64,000 nucleotides of DNA from CS4-C045 sp963844115 (GTDB taxonomy: Bacteria > Planctomycetota > Planctomycetia > Pirellulales > UBA7805), in contig CAWJNN010000046.1 in NCBI GenBank assembly GCA_963844115.1, positions 5,570 through 69,569 on the forward strand, in the 5' to 3' direction. The notes beneath the pieces are model-generated. The model was not told the DNA's origin. It saw only the letters and a program-made list of their open reading frames with translations, and made no database searches. Below are positions 20,401-33,230 of the stretch, piece by piece. The translations under genes and the position numbers were made by a program. The first letter of the stretch is position 1. Every line of letters begins with the position of its first letter.

Positions 20401-23400
20401 TTGCCACGACGCTGACAGACCGAGGTTTTCGGGTCGAAACAGAATCCGTCCCGGTGTTCGAGGATTCCAGCATCGTCATCACTCATGTTTATGCCAAGCG
20501 CCGCGGCTGGTCGGCTCCGCGCGCCGCTACACTTCCAAAGTTGACGTACAGCAGTACGGATCGCTTCATCCAACAACTGTCGCAACCGCTGCGTGATCGA
20601 CTGCCGAAGTACATGGTCCCCAGCTCGTTCGAGCTGCTACCGGACATGCCGCTGACGTCCAGCGGAAAAATCGATCGCGCCAGACTGCCCCAGCCGTCGT
20701 CCGATTCGGCGAATCGCGCCGACATCACTCCACCCAGGACGTCGATTGAACGACAACTGGCAGATATTTGGACGGAATTACTAAGCGTCGAGCAAGTCGG
20801 CATCCGCACCAGTTTTTTCGAGCTCGGCGGCCATTCCCTGCTGGCGACACAACTCGTTTCGCGAATCAATCAAGCGTGTGATGTCGAGCTTCGACTGCGC
20901 TCGATCTTTGAGACGTCGACGATCGAAGGGTTGGCTTCCCTGATCGAGCAGGCACAACAGCGCGGCGACACGACGACGGCCATTCCTCGCATAAAGCACG
21001 AAGACGACATTCCACTCTCGTCCGTGCAAACTTCGCTGTGGATGGTCGATCAGCTGACGGAAGGCAAGTCACCGTACGTCATGAGCTCCACGCTACGATT
21101 CCGAGGACAGCTGGACGTCACCGCACTTGAACAAGCGATCAACGAAGTCTTTCGCCGCCACGAAGCGCTGCGAACCACTTTTCCGCCGGTTGAAGGAGTC
21201 CCGGTTCAGCGAGTCGCGCCCTATGAACCGCAATCGTTGAACGTCATCGACATCTCGAACACGGCGGACCCCGAAAAAGAGATGAGGGCGTACGTCAAGA
21301 AAAAAGCGGCACGGCCGATCGATCTCGCGCACGGGCCGGTGGTTCGCGTTGAGCTCGTCAAGCTTGCCGAACAAGAACACGTTTTCGTTATGGCCGGGCA
21401 CCACATCGTGTTCGATGCCTGGTCGGCCGGCGTGCTCGCCCGAGAGATTGGCATCGCCTATCAGGCCTTCGTCGGTGGATTGCGTTCGCCACTGGGTGAA
21501 CTGCCGATCCAATACAGCGACTTCGCCGTTTGGCAAGGCGAATATCTCGACAGCCCGCACGGAGAAGAACTGCTGGCATGGTGGACCGATCGGCTCGCGA
21601 ATCTACCCGAACTGGACCTGAACGCATTGAACAAGCGTTTTGAGAATGTTGGAGTCGTGCCTTCAGGCGGTTCGTTGGTAGTTCCGCCTTTCGGCGGCCC
21701 ACAGCGCGACCAGGCACCCAACGATCCACCATTAGCCAGCATCCAACTCTCCGACAACTTAAACACAGCAATCCAAACACTCTGTCGAGAACGTGAAATC
21801 ACGCCGTTCATGGTGACGTTGGCGGCGTTTCAGATTGTACTGGCGCGAGGCACCGGTCAAAACGACTTTCCGATCGGCACGCCCGTCTCGGGACGCACTC
21901 GACCTGAAACCCAAGACCTTATCGGTTGCTTCATCAATCCGTTGGTGCTACGCAGCGACCTGAGCGGCGATCCTACGTTTAGCGAGTTGTTGGATCGCGT
22001 CCGTACGACGACGGTAGAAGCGTTCGACCATCAGGAATTGCCCTTCGACCGGCTGGTCCAAGCGCTTAACCCGTCGCGTACTTCACTCCGCCATCCGATT
22101 TTTCAGGTGTTGTTTGATTTTCAGCACGAGGCACCTGCATCGCAAAACAAAATGTCCGGGATCGCGATCGAACCGATTGACCTGCTTGATGAGATTCCGC
22201 ACTTTGACTTGACGGTCACGGTGACAGAAAGCGATGGCAAGTTCAGCTTGTCAGCGACCTTCGATAAGCAGCGGCTGGATGCAGCCGCCGTGGGTGAGAT
22301 TCTGGAAGAGCTGCGGCTGGTTTTGCAACAAGGAATTTCCAATCCGCACGCCGCTTGTAGTTCCGCCTTTAGGCGGTCCCCTGAATTGCTCGAGCCGCCT
22401 AAAGGCGGAACTACGAACGAGATGTTCGAGGCCTGGGTCGAGCGTTCACCTCAGGCGATCGCCGCGATTCACGACAACGAGCCGTTGACGTATGAAGAGA
22501 TCAACGTCGCAGCGAACCGACTTGCGAGTTCTCTACGTCGACGCGGGGTGGGTCGTGAGAGCCTCGTTGCCATCTATCTCGAACGCTCTTTGGAAATTCC
22601 CATTGCGATGTTGGCAACACTGAAAGCGGGCGGTGCCTTCGTACTCTTAGACCCCGACTACCCGGAAGTGCGCTTGGCTTTGGTTCTGGAAGACTGCACT
22701 CCACAAGTGTTGATTACCAGCAAATCGCTAATGAATGACCTGGATTACGTCGGCGCGACTGTCTGCCTGGATCGCGACCGCGACGCGATCCAAAAAGAAC
22801 CTACGTCAAATCTCGCAATCGCTTCCGCGCCCAACGATATGGCCTACGTCGTCTACACGTCGGGCTCGACGGGTCAACCGAAGGGCGCAATTAACGAACA
22901 TCGCGGTCTGTCGAGTGCGATGAGCTTCGACGGAGAGTGTTTTGGGATAACGGCCGAGGATCATTGCCTGTGCCGCTGCCCGATCGGATTCGACGCTTTT
23001 ATTCTGGAAGTGTTGCGACCGCTGGTCCGAGGTGGTCGGCTGGTGATGTGCGGGCGCGACGACTACCGGGATCCGGCGGCACTGGTGCGTTTGATTCGCG
23101 ACCAGCAAATTACGATGATCGATGTCGTGCCTGCCGTGTACGCAGCGATATTGGCGGACAGCGGCGTTGAGCATTGCAATTCGTTAGCAAAGGTATGTCT
23201 TGGCGGCGACGTAATGCCGCCAGAAATATTGCAACGGCATTTCGAATTGTTCGACATTCCACTCTTCAATACCTACGGTCCGGCCGAGGCCGCCATCTGG
23301 GTCAGTACTTGGAACTGTGATCCCGAATTCCGGGGCTCGCGACTTCCGATCGGTACGCCCAATCCGAATGCCCGTATTTACATTCTGGATGAAAATCTTG

Positions 23401-26400
23401 CCCCGGTCCCCGTTGGTGTCGAGGGCGAAATATTTATCGGTGGCCCGGCCGTCGGTCGTGGCTATCTGAACCGTGCGGAGTTGACCAGGGAACGGTTTCT
23501 GGCCGACCCCTTCTGCGCACAAGACACAGTGCGCATGTATCGCACCGGCGATCGCGCTCAGTGGCTGCCGGACGGCAACGTTGATTTTCTCGGCCGGCAA
23601 GATACGCAAGTGAAAATTTATGGCGTGCGCATTGAAATCGGCGAAATAGAATCGATCCTCAAGCAGCATGAAGCCGTCAAAGACGCCGTGGTTGACGTTC
23701 GGCGGTCAACGGCAGGTGACAAATCGATAGTTGCCTACATCGTGGCCCATCAGGCGGAAACGCTTGCAACCCGACAGCTGCGAGAGTTTGTGTCGGCGCG
23801 GCTGCCGCTGTCCATGCAGCCGGCGGCCTACATGACAATCGACGCGATCCCGCTTTCGCCCAACGGAAAGATTGATCGCCGAGCGCTTCCTGATCCAGAC
23901 GTTGAACTTACGCCACACCAATCGACATCGGCAATGTCATTATCCCTGACCGTGACGCGCCTGTTGGAAATATGGCGAGACGCACTCGGACGCGACGCGA
24001 TTGGCCCGCATGACAACTTTTTCGAACTGGGCGGACACTCACTGTTAGCCGCGCGGGTTGCCGCCAGAATCTCCGAAGTGTTCGCAACAGAGATACCGAT
24101 GTGCGCCATTTTCGAGGCGCCAACGATTGCCGGTTTGTGCAGCACGTCGAGACGGCGCAGTTGTCCGCCAGGATCGAGGCGCCTCCCATCGAGCGAATTG
24201 AAGATCGCGATCGTGACTTCCCGCTATCGGCGGTGCAAGAATCGCTGTGGTCGGTTCATCAGCTTTCCGAAGGCACTGCTCCCTACGGCATTGGTGCAGC
24301 GCTGCGCTTAACCGGCGACCTGAACGTTGATGCGCTGCAGCGCGCTATCAATACGGTTGTCGCTCGACACGAGGCGCTCCGCACAACCTACCCTGTCGTC
24401 GATGGACATCCCGTTCAGCGAATCGCCGAACCCGCAGAACTGCTGTTCGAAACGGTTGACTTGAGCCATCTCGAACCGGAGATCGCCCTGGCCGAAGTGA
24501 AAACACGTGCCACCGCGCAACTGCGTCGCACGATCGATATCGTGAACGGACCCATTGTGCAAACCGGGCTGACCAAGATTGGCGATGACGACCGTGTGCT
24601 GGTGGTCACTGGTCATCACATTGCTTTCGACGCGTGGTCATCGGATGTTTTGCAGAAGGAAATTGCGATCGCCTATGCAGCCTTTGCCCGCGGAGAGGCC
24701 TCGCCGCCGCTGCCCGGACTGCCGGTTCAATATGCAGACTATGCCGTCTGGCAGCGACAGCGACTTGATGGCCAGTACCTGGACAATTTGCTGGAATACT
24801 GGCGCAAGAAACTGGACGGCGTGCCAACCTTGAACCTCCCGGTGATCCAGCGCAAGGAGACGGATCGGGAGACGAGTCTTGCAACGCACTGCGCGATTCC
24901 CAGGGAACTTGGCGACGCCATTCAGGATTTCTGCCGGCGGCGCGAAGTGACACCTTATATGGTGATGCTGGCCGCCTTTCAGGTGGTGCTCTCGCGGTAC
25001 AGCGGTCAAAACGATTTCGCCATCGGTACGCCGCTGGCTGGTCGAGTGCGACCGGAAATCACCGATCTGGTCGGGTGCTTTATCAGTTCGGTCGTCGTGC
25101 GTTGCGATTTAACAGGCACACCAACCTTTGACGATCTGGTTGCCCGTGTTAAACAGACGACGCTCGAGGCATTCGATCATCAGGAGCTGCCGTTCGCGCA
25201 GCTGGTCCAGAAACTGGCGCCGCAGCGCGACGATGGACGACATCCTCTGTTCCAGGTGCTGTTCAACTATGTGCAAGAGGCCAGCCCAGCGGCGCTGATC
25301 GCGGGCATCCGCATCGAGTCCCTTCCGCTGGGCGACCCAAGTTCAAAATTTGAATTCACCGTGGCCGTGTCGGAAACAGACGAAGGCTTACAGATTACGG
25401 CTCACGCCGATGCGCGCCGTTTCGATCGGACCACGGTCGACGGAATCCTGGATCAGTTTCTAACGGTGCTGGAATGCGCAGTCGAGCAACCAGAACGTCC
25501 GATTACGGAATTGGCAGGCCCGTTTAACCGCAAGCCCAGCGGGCTGCGCGTGGATGGACCTTGTAGTACGCGCAGCCCCGACCCAGTTAGCTGCGTGCCC
25601 GACTTGCGGTTAGACGACGCTACGCAAGCGTCGCGCAAGTGCGCACGGCATAGCCTCACCTGCGTCCACGAAACTATCGCCGAGCAATGTCGCCGCTCAC
25701 CGCGTGCGATTGCAATTGTCTGCGGTGCCGACACTTTGACCTACGCAGAATTAGACCTGCGTGCCACTCAATGGGCCAATTACTTACACCGTCTTGGCGT
25801 CCAGCATCAACAGCATGTCGGCATTCATCTCCAGCGGTCGACGAACCTGGCCGTGGCGATCCTGGCCGTCATGAAAGCGGCGCAACGGTCGTCCTATTGG
25901 ATCCGGATTATCCTGTTCACCGGATAGCGTTGATCGTCGACGATTGTCAACCAGACGTCGTGGTCACGTCCGAGTCGCTAGCTCAAACTATGGATTCGTC
26001 GGATGCGCGGCTGGTCGTCGTTGACCGCGATTGGGGAACGATCGAGCAGGAGAGTGACGAACTCATCCCCGATCTCTTGCCGGCGACAATAGAGGACAAC
26101 GCCTATGTGAACTACACCTCCGGATCGACCGGCAAACCGAAGGGCGCCATCAATACGCACACTGGACTCGCGAACCTGTTGGCCAGCGAAGACGAGATCT
26201 ACCAATTCTCGGCGGCCGACCGCTACCTGGTGCGAGCGCCGATTGGCTTCGATGCTTTTCTGAACGAGTTCTTTCGACCTCTGGTCAGCGGCGGCCGGAT
26301 GATACTGGCCAGTGACGAACAATACAAAGATGCGGCCGCACTGGTTCGGCTGGTTATCGAACAACAGGTCACTTTCGCACAGTTCGTGCCGGCGGTATTA

Positions 26401-29400
26401 CGAGCGTTCTTGAACGAAGAAGCTTCGCAAGCCTGTGACAGCCTGCGGCTTGTCATTTCGGGCGGAGAAGCATTAACCCAGGACGTCATCGACCTGTTCC
26501 GCCAGCGCTCGGCGCAAGACTCTATAACCGTTACGGACCGGCCGAGACGTCGATTGGCGTAACGGTTTGGGAATGCGTCGACGACTACGAATACCAGGCA
26601 ATTCCCATCGGCCGTCCTATTCGCAACGTCACCGCATATGTACTCGACGAAAACCAGCAGCCATTACCGGCGGGGGTGCCCGGCGAACTGTGTATCGGTG
26701 GCGCCGCGGTCGGTCGTGGCTACCTTCGTCGTCCCGAACTTACGGCCGACAAGTTCGTTCGCGACCCGTTCGCCGACGCGCCGGATGCGCGCATGTACCG
26801 GACAGGTGACGTTAGTCGGATGCTGCCCGATGGAAATATCGAATTCCTGGGACGGACGGACGATCAGGTAAAAATTCGCGGTGTGCGGATTGAGCTCGCC
26901 GAAATCGAAACCGTATTGCGGCAGCATGAGGCCGTTCACGATGCGGTTGTCGACGTGCGCTCCAGTGATGCCAACGAAAAGATACTGGTCGCCTATATCG
27001 TGCCCACCGACGATCGATCCGTGACGGCAGACGAAATCAACCAGATGGTGGAGGCCCGTCTGCCGCGAACGATGAAGCCGGCCGCCTACGTCTTTGTCGA
27101 TCAGGTCCCTCTGTCCCTGACCGGCAAGACGGACCGTCGTTCGCTTCCGGATCCTGAAGAACACCATCTTGTCGGCCGTCGCGAATATGTCGCCCCCAGA
27201 ACTTCGACGGAAGAAACACTCGCCGCCATTTGGCGGGAAGTGCTGAACATCGAACAACTGGGGGTTAACGACAACTTTTTTGATCTGGGTGGCCATTCGT
27301 TGATGGCCACACGCGTGGTAACTCGGATCAATGATGCGTTCGAGCGGGAACTGCGACCGAGGGTGTTGTTCGAGCACCCGTCTATCGCGCGACTGGCGAC
27401 ACACGTCGATCAAAGTGAGGAAGGCTCGAAGCTGGCGCTCGCACCGATCCCCGTTGCCGACGATCGCGGCCGCGACTTCCCTCTTTCCTTTACCCAGGAA
27501 TCCTTGTGGACGGTCGCGCAAATCGAGCAGGGACGGTCGGCGTATGCAATGTGCGGTGCTTTGCGGATGTCAGGTCCGTTGCGGCTGGACGCGATGCAAG
27601 AAACGATCAACGAGATCCGACGCCGACACGAAGCGCTGCGCACAACTTTTCCGGTCGTCGATGGCGCTCCAGTACAGCGTGTGGCTCCCTTTGAACCGCA
27701 GCATTTAGAAGTCGTCGACTTGACGCACGTTGCCGAGGCCGAACGTGAGCTAACCGCGATCCGATTGATGGAAGAGGCTCGAAATCAAAAGATCGATCTG
27801 GCCACCGGCCCGATTGTGAAGATCCGGCTGTATCGGTTGGCCAGTGAACAGCACATTCTGTTCGTTTCCGGCCATCACATTCTGTTTGACGGTTGGTCGT
27901 CTGAATTGCTGCCGCGTGAGATGGGGCAGGGTTACCTGGCATTTGCCGCGGATCAGAAGCCAAACCTTCCCCGAGTTCCCGTGCAGCCCGCGGACTTTGC
28001 CCTTTGGCAGCGCGACCGCCTGGCGGGTCAGCGTGAAGCCGAGCTATTCGGTTATTGGCGCGAGACGCTGGCCGACCTGCCCACACTGGAACTGCCCAAG
28101 CTTGCGGAACAAAGCGACGATCAGCCATCCCAAGAGGCGGGAGCATGTGAACGCCAACTGCCGAGCGACGTGAGTCGCCGACTCAGTGACTTCTGCCGGC
28201 AGCATGACGTCACACCTTATATGGCCACGCTGGCCGCACTACAGATCGTTCTGTGGCGGCATTCGGGTCAGGACAAATTTAAAGTCGGTACGCCGACTGC
28301 AGGACGACTGCGGCCGGAACTGGAACATGCGATTGGATGTTTCATCAATCCGGTTGTCCTCCGCGCCGATCTGTCAGGAGATCCAACGTTCGCTCAACAT
28401 GTGGCGCAAGTCAAGCAAACCGCGATCGGAGCGTTTGATCATCAGGAGTTGCCGTTTGCGCGGCTGACCGAGTTGCTGGCTGCCGAAACGAAAACCGCGC
28501 AAGGACCACTCTACAACGTCATCTTTCAGCTGCGGCACGTCGGAAGCTTTGCGTCCCATCTTGGCGACTTGTCGCTTTCGGACTTGACGCTGAAGCCGGA
28601 CAGATCGCGCGGAAGTCTGGATGTGACGGTGATGGAGCGCGACGGCGAGTTTGAATTGGTGTTCAACTACGATCCAGACCAGTTGGCGGCGGATCAGGTC
28701 CGTCGCATGTCGGAACATTTCTGCAACATCCTGGATGCCGGCCTGACCAATCCCGAAATGGAGATCGCTAAACTGCCTATGCTTTCCGACGACGAACGCC
28801 AGCAGGTGTTCGCGCTTGGAAGTGGCGAACAGACCGACGTGTCACAGCTGGTCGCAGTCCAGGAGATGTTCGAGCAGTGGACCGTTCGTTCACCGCAAGC
28901 GACCGCTGTTTCCTACGTGGGAGAACAGCTGACCTATGGAGAGCTGAATGCGCGCGCCAATCAGCTGGCCCACTATCTGCGCCGTGTGGGCGTCAGGCGT
29001 GGCGATCTGGTTGGGATGTACCTCCAGCGCTCATTGAATCTACCTGTCGCCATGTTGGCCATCCTTAAGGCGGGCGGCGCATTTGTGCCTTTGGATCCGG
29101 ATTATCCCGCCCACCGCGTGGCGAATATGCTGGACGATTGCCGGCCGCGCGTGTTGTTGACGACACGGTCCCTGAGCGACGAGTTGTCTTTTGACGGAAT
29201 GCGGGTGCTGCTGGACGGCGAACGTGAACAAATCGAACAGGAAGACACGAGCAACCCGGTCTCCATTACGAACTGCCGCGATGTGGCCTATGTTGTGTAC
29301 ACGTCAGGATCCACGGGGCGCCCTAAGGGGGCTGTCAATGAACATCGTAGCTTATCGAATTTGCTGACGTTCGAACAACGTTTGTTTAAAGTGCAAACTG

Positions 29401-31451
29401 CAGACGTTTGCCTCTGTCGATCGCCGGTCGGATTTGATGTTTTCATTGAGGAGATGTTCCGACCGCTGGCCGCTGGAGCACGACTCGTGTTGGCCGGTGC
29501 GGACGAGTACCGCGACCCGGCGGCGCTGGTGAAACTGATCCAACAGCAGCAGGTCTCGATCGTGTTCTTAGTACCGGCTGTTTACGCGGCCGTGTTAGAG
29601 GAGGACGGCGTCGGACAGTGCGAATCACTGCGACATGTTCTGGTTGGCGGAGATGTATTGCCGCCGGAACTGCTGCGGCTGCACCAGGAACTTTTCGACA
29701 TCCCGCTAGTGAACGGCTACGGGCCTGCCGAGGCCGCGATATGGGCGACGACCTGGAAATGTGATTCAAGCCATGCGTCACCGCGCGTCTCGATTGGTCG
29801 ACCCAACCCGAATGTCCAAATCTATATCCTGGACGATCGGCTGAAGCCCGTATCGATTGGTGTCGAAGGTGAATTGTGTATCGGCGGCGCGGCCGTCTGC
29901 CGTGGGTACTTGAATCGCCCCGAGCTAACCGCAGAAAAGTTCCTCGACGATCCGTTTGTCGAAGGCGACGGCAGGATGTACCGCACGGGCGATCGAGCAC
30001 GCTGGCTGCCGGACGGCAATATCGATTTTCTGGGCCGTCGCGACAACCAGGTAAAAATCCGCGGTGTTCGCATCGAAATCGGTGAGATTGAATCAACGAT
30101 CAAACTGCATCCAGCGGTGAAAACCGCCGTCGTGGATGTGCGCGAATCCGCGACGGGTGAAAAAACGATCGTTGGTTATGTCATCCCGATCGAACCTGAA
30201 GATTTATCGATCCAAGCGATCCGCAGCTTTGTTGCCAGCCGTTTGCCGTTGTCGATGCAACCGTCTTCGTACGTTCGAATCGATACCATTCCGCTTTCGC
30301 CGAACGGCAAGGTCGATCGACGAGCGCTTCCCGATCCCGTGTTTCAAGGGCCAGACGAAGCGACCGATCAGGCTGCCGCGCAGACAGGTACGGAAGAAAA
30401 GCTTGTGCAGATCTGGCGAGAATTGTTGGGCCATCAAGCTTTTGGTCGCGATGACAACTTTTTCGAAATTGGCGGACATTCCCTGTTGGCCGTGAAGGTC
30501 ATGTCGCGAGTGCGTGACGAATTCGACACCGACATTCCTGTAGCCAGGGTATTTGCCGCGCCGACGATCGCCGGGATTGCCGCGACAATCGACGGTGTTG
30601 CCGTCCGCCCGGCACCTTTAAGCACATTGAAGATTCAACGGGTTGAGCAACCACAACGCAGCGAGCACGACAGCCCACTGGTGCGAATCGGCAATGGCCA
30701 AGGCAAGCCGCTGTTCGTGGTGCACGGTATGGGCGGGTACGTCACGAATTTGATTCCGCTGGGTAAGGCGCTGGTCGACCATTACGAGACGTTCGCCTTG
30801 GAGGCGCAGGGACCGTTCGACGAGCGGCACCCGCACGACAGTATCCCGGAAATGGCACGCTACTATCTGCAGGCGATTCGCCAGCGACAACCGCGCGGCC
30901 CGTATCAGCTGGCCGGCTGGTCGCTGGGCGGTACGATCGCTTGGGAGATGGCCCGACAGTTGATCGCCGACGGCCAGTCCGTGAATCGCCTTGTTCTTTT
31001 GGACGCACACCCGCTGTGGAAGGTCGACGCATTGGAACATCAAGCGTCGGTCGCCGCGCGGCTTGCGGTGCAGTTAGGCCCCGATTTCGCTGACATCGAG
31101 TCCGTGCCTGATGTTCAGCGCTGGTCCACCCTGTTGTCCCGCGCCCAGGAGTTTGACAGCTTCGGAGCGAAATCGATTCGCTGGCTGGTCGAAACATGCG
31201 CGGGGCACCTGGCCGCGATGAATAGCTACGTTCCGCCGATGCTGGATGTGGATGTCGTGGCACTGTGGGCCCAACAGCGGCAGGGACGCGCGCCGAATAG
31301 TGTATGGCGAAAACGATGTCGTGGATTCCATTCGGTCAACGTTCCGGGTCACCACTACAGCATGCTGGAAGCGGAAAACGTGGAACAGCTGGCTGCGGAA
31401 ATCCGCCGCGCGCTGGATGACGATCAACATGAAATGAGAAAGGCCGGCTAG
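14500..31451 (+). CDS. Hybrid PKS/NRPS: KS-(no AT)-PCP-[C-A-PCP]x4-TE, methyltransferase in first A domain
   Basis: About 5,650 residues once joined. TTG 14500 is chosen because AGGAGG lies nine bases upstream. Approximate domains: KS 14600-15890 (DTACSSS); a remnant linker without AT 15930-16390; PCP 16510-16730; C1 16860-18150 (HHIIVDG); A1 18250-20690 with an FkbM-like methyltransferase at about 19680-20500; PCP 20750-20960; C2 21000-22350; A2 22425-23900; PCP 23950-24150; C3 24190-25510; A3 25670-27150; PCP 27200-27410; C4 27465-28790; A4 28860-30330; PCP 30370-30600; TE 30670-31440 (GWSLGG). Frames break near 14941, 18050, 24135, 25882 and 26520; each break needs one base and falls in a conserved block. 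By-eye A-domain codes are DVNALGGICK, DALDCGTIWK, DANQIGRIGK and DVEFLGGIWK; none is assigned to an amino acid. It may be one gene or several separated by real shifts. Product: an acyl tetrapeptide. Confidence 0.88.
16415..16479. repeat. Palindromic repeat, family 1 (in-frame copy)
   Basis: A full copy with both arms inside the synthetase gene, between the KS-associated linker and the first carrier domain. It is read through in frame, encoding about 22 residues including SSASRRPEASENRLKAELQ. Confidence 0.85.
19172..19238. repeat. Perfect 23-base inverted repeat in the A1 domain, family 2
   Basis: Arms 19172-19194 and 19216-19238 are perfect inverted copies (ACGATGGGCCTCCGTGCCCG and its complement) around a 21-base loop. 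It lies in frame between core motifs A5 and A6 of A1. A diverged copy is at 37463-37535. Confidence 0.9.
21659..21697. repeat. Degenerate palindromic repeat, family 1 (in-frame)
   Basis: CTTCAGGCGG followed by TAGTTCCGCCTTTCGGCGG inside the C2 domain, between its N- and C-terminal halves. It looks like two damaged arms of family 1 and is read in frame. Confidence 0.6.
22354..22418. repeat. Palindromic repeat, family 1 (in-frame copy)
   Basis: A full two-arm copy exactly in the linker between C2 and A2, encoding about 22 in-frame residues. Its arms match the copies at 6514, 13194, 16415 and 36896. Confidence 0.85.
25524..25612. repeat. Palindromic repeat in the C3-A3 linker
   Basis: TAACCGCAAG at 25525 and CTTGCGGTTA at 25603 are inverted outer arms; GGCTGCGCG and CGCGCAGCC form an inner pair. 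The whole element is read in frame between the condensation and adenylation domains. Confidence 0.75.
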
Positions 31452-31469
31452 ACATGGGTGGACGCGGCG

Positions 31470-31534
31470 CTTGTAGTTCTGTCTTTAGGCGGTCCCCAGC
31501 CTCGCGCAAGCTGCCTAAAGGCGAAACTACAAAC
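31470..31534. repeat. Palindromic repeat, family 1 (intergenic copy)
   Basis: Slightly diverged arms (GTAGTTCTGTCTTTAGGCGG on the left, GCCTAAAGGCGAAACTAC on the right) between the synthetase stop and the exporter start. Confidence 0.8.
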
Positions 31535-31567
31535 ACAACCAACTAGATTCACAAAAGAACGAAATTC

Positions 31568-33214
31568 GTGAAACTATTCTTACTATTAGTGCGATCGTCT
31601 TGGCTGACTGGCCTGTTGTCCGTGATCCTGGGCGCGGCCAGCGGCATGGCCAGTCTGCGCTTGATCACGCTGGTTCATGCGGCGCTCAGCGAACCGCCGT
31701 CGCAGTCCGTGCGCCTGGCCGGGCTTTTTGTAATGTTTTGTGTGGTGGTATTGGTGACCCGCATCTTCTCTAAGATCTTGTTGGTTTCCCTCTCCCAGCG
31801 CACGGCATCCCGCCTGCGCCGTGAGTTGTGTTCACGCATCATCGCCGCTCCGCTCGTCAGGCTAGAACAAATCGGATCCCATCGGCTGATATCCAGTCTC
31901 ACGGGAGATGTCGGTTCGATTACGAACGCACTATCCGGCGTGCCCTGGGTATGCGCGAACTCGATGGTTTTGATTTGCGGCGTCATCTATCTGGCCAGCT
32001 TATCGGTGACGCTCGCATGTTTTGCGGTGCTGGTCGCGACATTTGGTGTGATTAGCTACCTGGCAGGCAATCGCTGGGCGAACCGCTACCTGCGCGCGGC
32101 GCGCGAAGATCAAGATGAATTAATGAAACAGTACCGTGCCATGATGCGAGGCATTAAGGACCTGAAAGCCAACGAGCGGCGACGCAGCGACTTCGTCCAA
32201 AGCGTGTTATATCCCACCGAAACGACAATGCGTCGCAACTTGACGATGGGTCAGCGCATTCAAGGTTTCGCGCAAAGCTGGGGCCGGTTGATGGTCTTTA
32301 TCGGGATCGGCCTGCTGTTGTTCGTCTGGCCGCAGATCCAAACCGTCGACGCCGCCGAATTGACCGGATACACGCTCACCATCCTGTTTCTGACCTATCC
32401 GCTCGATCAGATTGTGGGTTGGCTGCCCGACATGAACCGCGCGTCGATCTCGCTGCGCAAGATCGAAGAACTCGGCCTGCTGATCGATTATCCGGAAGAG
32501 CGAAATTGCGGCGCAGCGCCGAGTTCGTTCCGATTGATTGAACTTCGCGAGGTTACGTATCAATACGAGTCGCCGGATCGTGAGGCGTTTTCGCTGGGTC
32601 CCATTAGTATGACGCTGCGGCCAGGCGAAGTGTTGTTTGCCGCTGGCGGCAACGGAAGCGGTAAAACAACACTGGCGAAGATCGTCACGGGGCTGTACGT
32701 GCCTTGCACAGGAGATGTCGTGCTGGACGGCCTGAATGTCGGTGACGACCAGCGAACGGCCTACCGGCAGTTGTTCTCGACGGTATTTGTCGAAGGAAGT
32801 CTTTTCGACCGTCTGCTGGGCGTCGACCACCAGCGACGGGGGGACGAACTGCAGCGGTGGTTGTCGCTGCTTGGCATCGAAAGCAAGGTCGATACCCAAT
32901 CCGGCCTGTTAGAGACGAACGAAGTGTCGCGCGGCCAACATAAGCGGCTCGCTTTGCTGGTGGCCTGCATGGATGATCGTCCCGTCTTTGTGTTCGACGA
33001 ATGGGCTGCCGAGCAAGACCCCGGTTTCAAGGAAGTCTTCTATCGACGCATCCTGCCAGAGCTTAAGGCGAAAGGGAAAGCCGTCATTGCCATTACGCAC
33101 GACGATCGCTACTTCTTTGCTGCCGACCGGGTCGTGAAACTGGTCGACGGCCGAATGGAGAAGGAAGCGTTGGCGTCGGCAGAGTCGTCCGCGGCAGAAA
33201 GGAAGGCCGCATGA
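31568..33214 (+). CDS. Cyclic-peptide/lipopeptide ABC exporter (SyrD/PvdE type)
   Basis: A 548-residue half-transporter with membrane segments first and ATPase last. Six hydrophobic helices lie within residues 1-300. The nucleotide-binding domain has Walker A GGNGSGKTT near 361-369, a signature VSRGQHKRLALL near 458-469 and Walker B PVFVFDEWAAEQDP near 476-489. The helix-loop content (SRIFSKILL-type region, LKANERRR, DQIVGWLPDMNRA) and size match the SyrD/PvdE cyclic peptide export family, which works as a dimer in the inner membrane and moves NRPS products outward. The start is GTG 31568 with only a weak ribosome binding site. It follows the synthetase after a palindromic repeat, as expected for the exporter of its product. 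The frame is intact. Confidence 0.88.
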   Translation: MKLFLLLVRSSWLTGLLSVILGAASGMASLRLITLVHAALSEPPSQSVRLAGLFVMFCVVVLVTRIFSKILLVSLSQRTASRLRRELCSRIIAAPLVRLEQIGSHRLISSLTGDVGSITNALSGVPWVCANSMVLICGVIYLASLSVTLACFAVLVATFGVISYLAGNRWANRYLRAAREDQDELMKQYRAMMRGIKDLKANERRRSDFVQSVLYPTETTMRRNLTMGQRIQGFAQSWGRLMVFIGIGLLLFVWPQIQTVDAAELTGYTLTILFLTYPLDQIVGWLPDMNRASISLRKIEELGLLIDYPEERNCGAAPSSFRLIELREVTYQYESPDREAFSLGPISMTLRPGEVLFAAGGNGSGKTTLAKIVTGLYVPCTGDVVLDGLNVGDDQRTAYRQLFSTVFVEGSLFDRLLGVDHQRRGDELQRWLSLLGIESKVDTQSGLLETNEVSRGQHKRLALLVACMDDRPVFVFDEWAAEQDPGFKEVFYRRILPELKAKGKAVIAITHDDRYFFAADRVVKLVDGRMEKEALASAESSAAERKAA

Positions 33215-33230
33215 GACGAAATGACCAATG

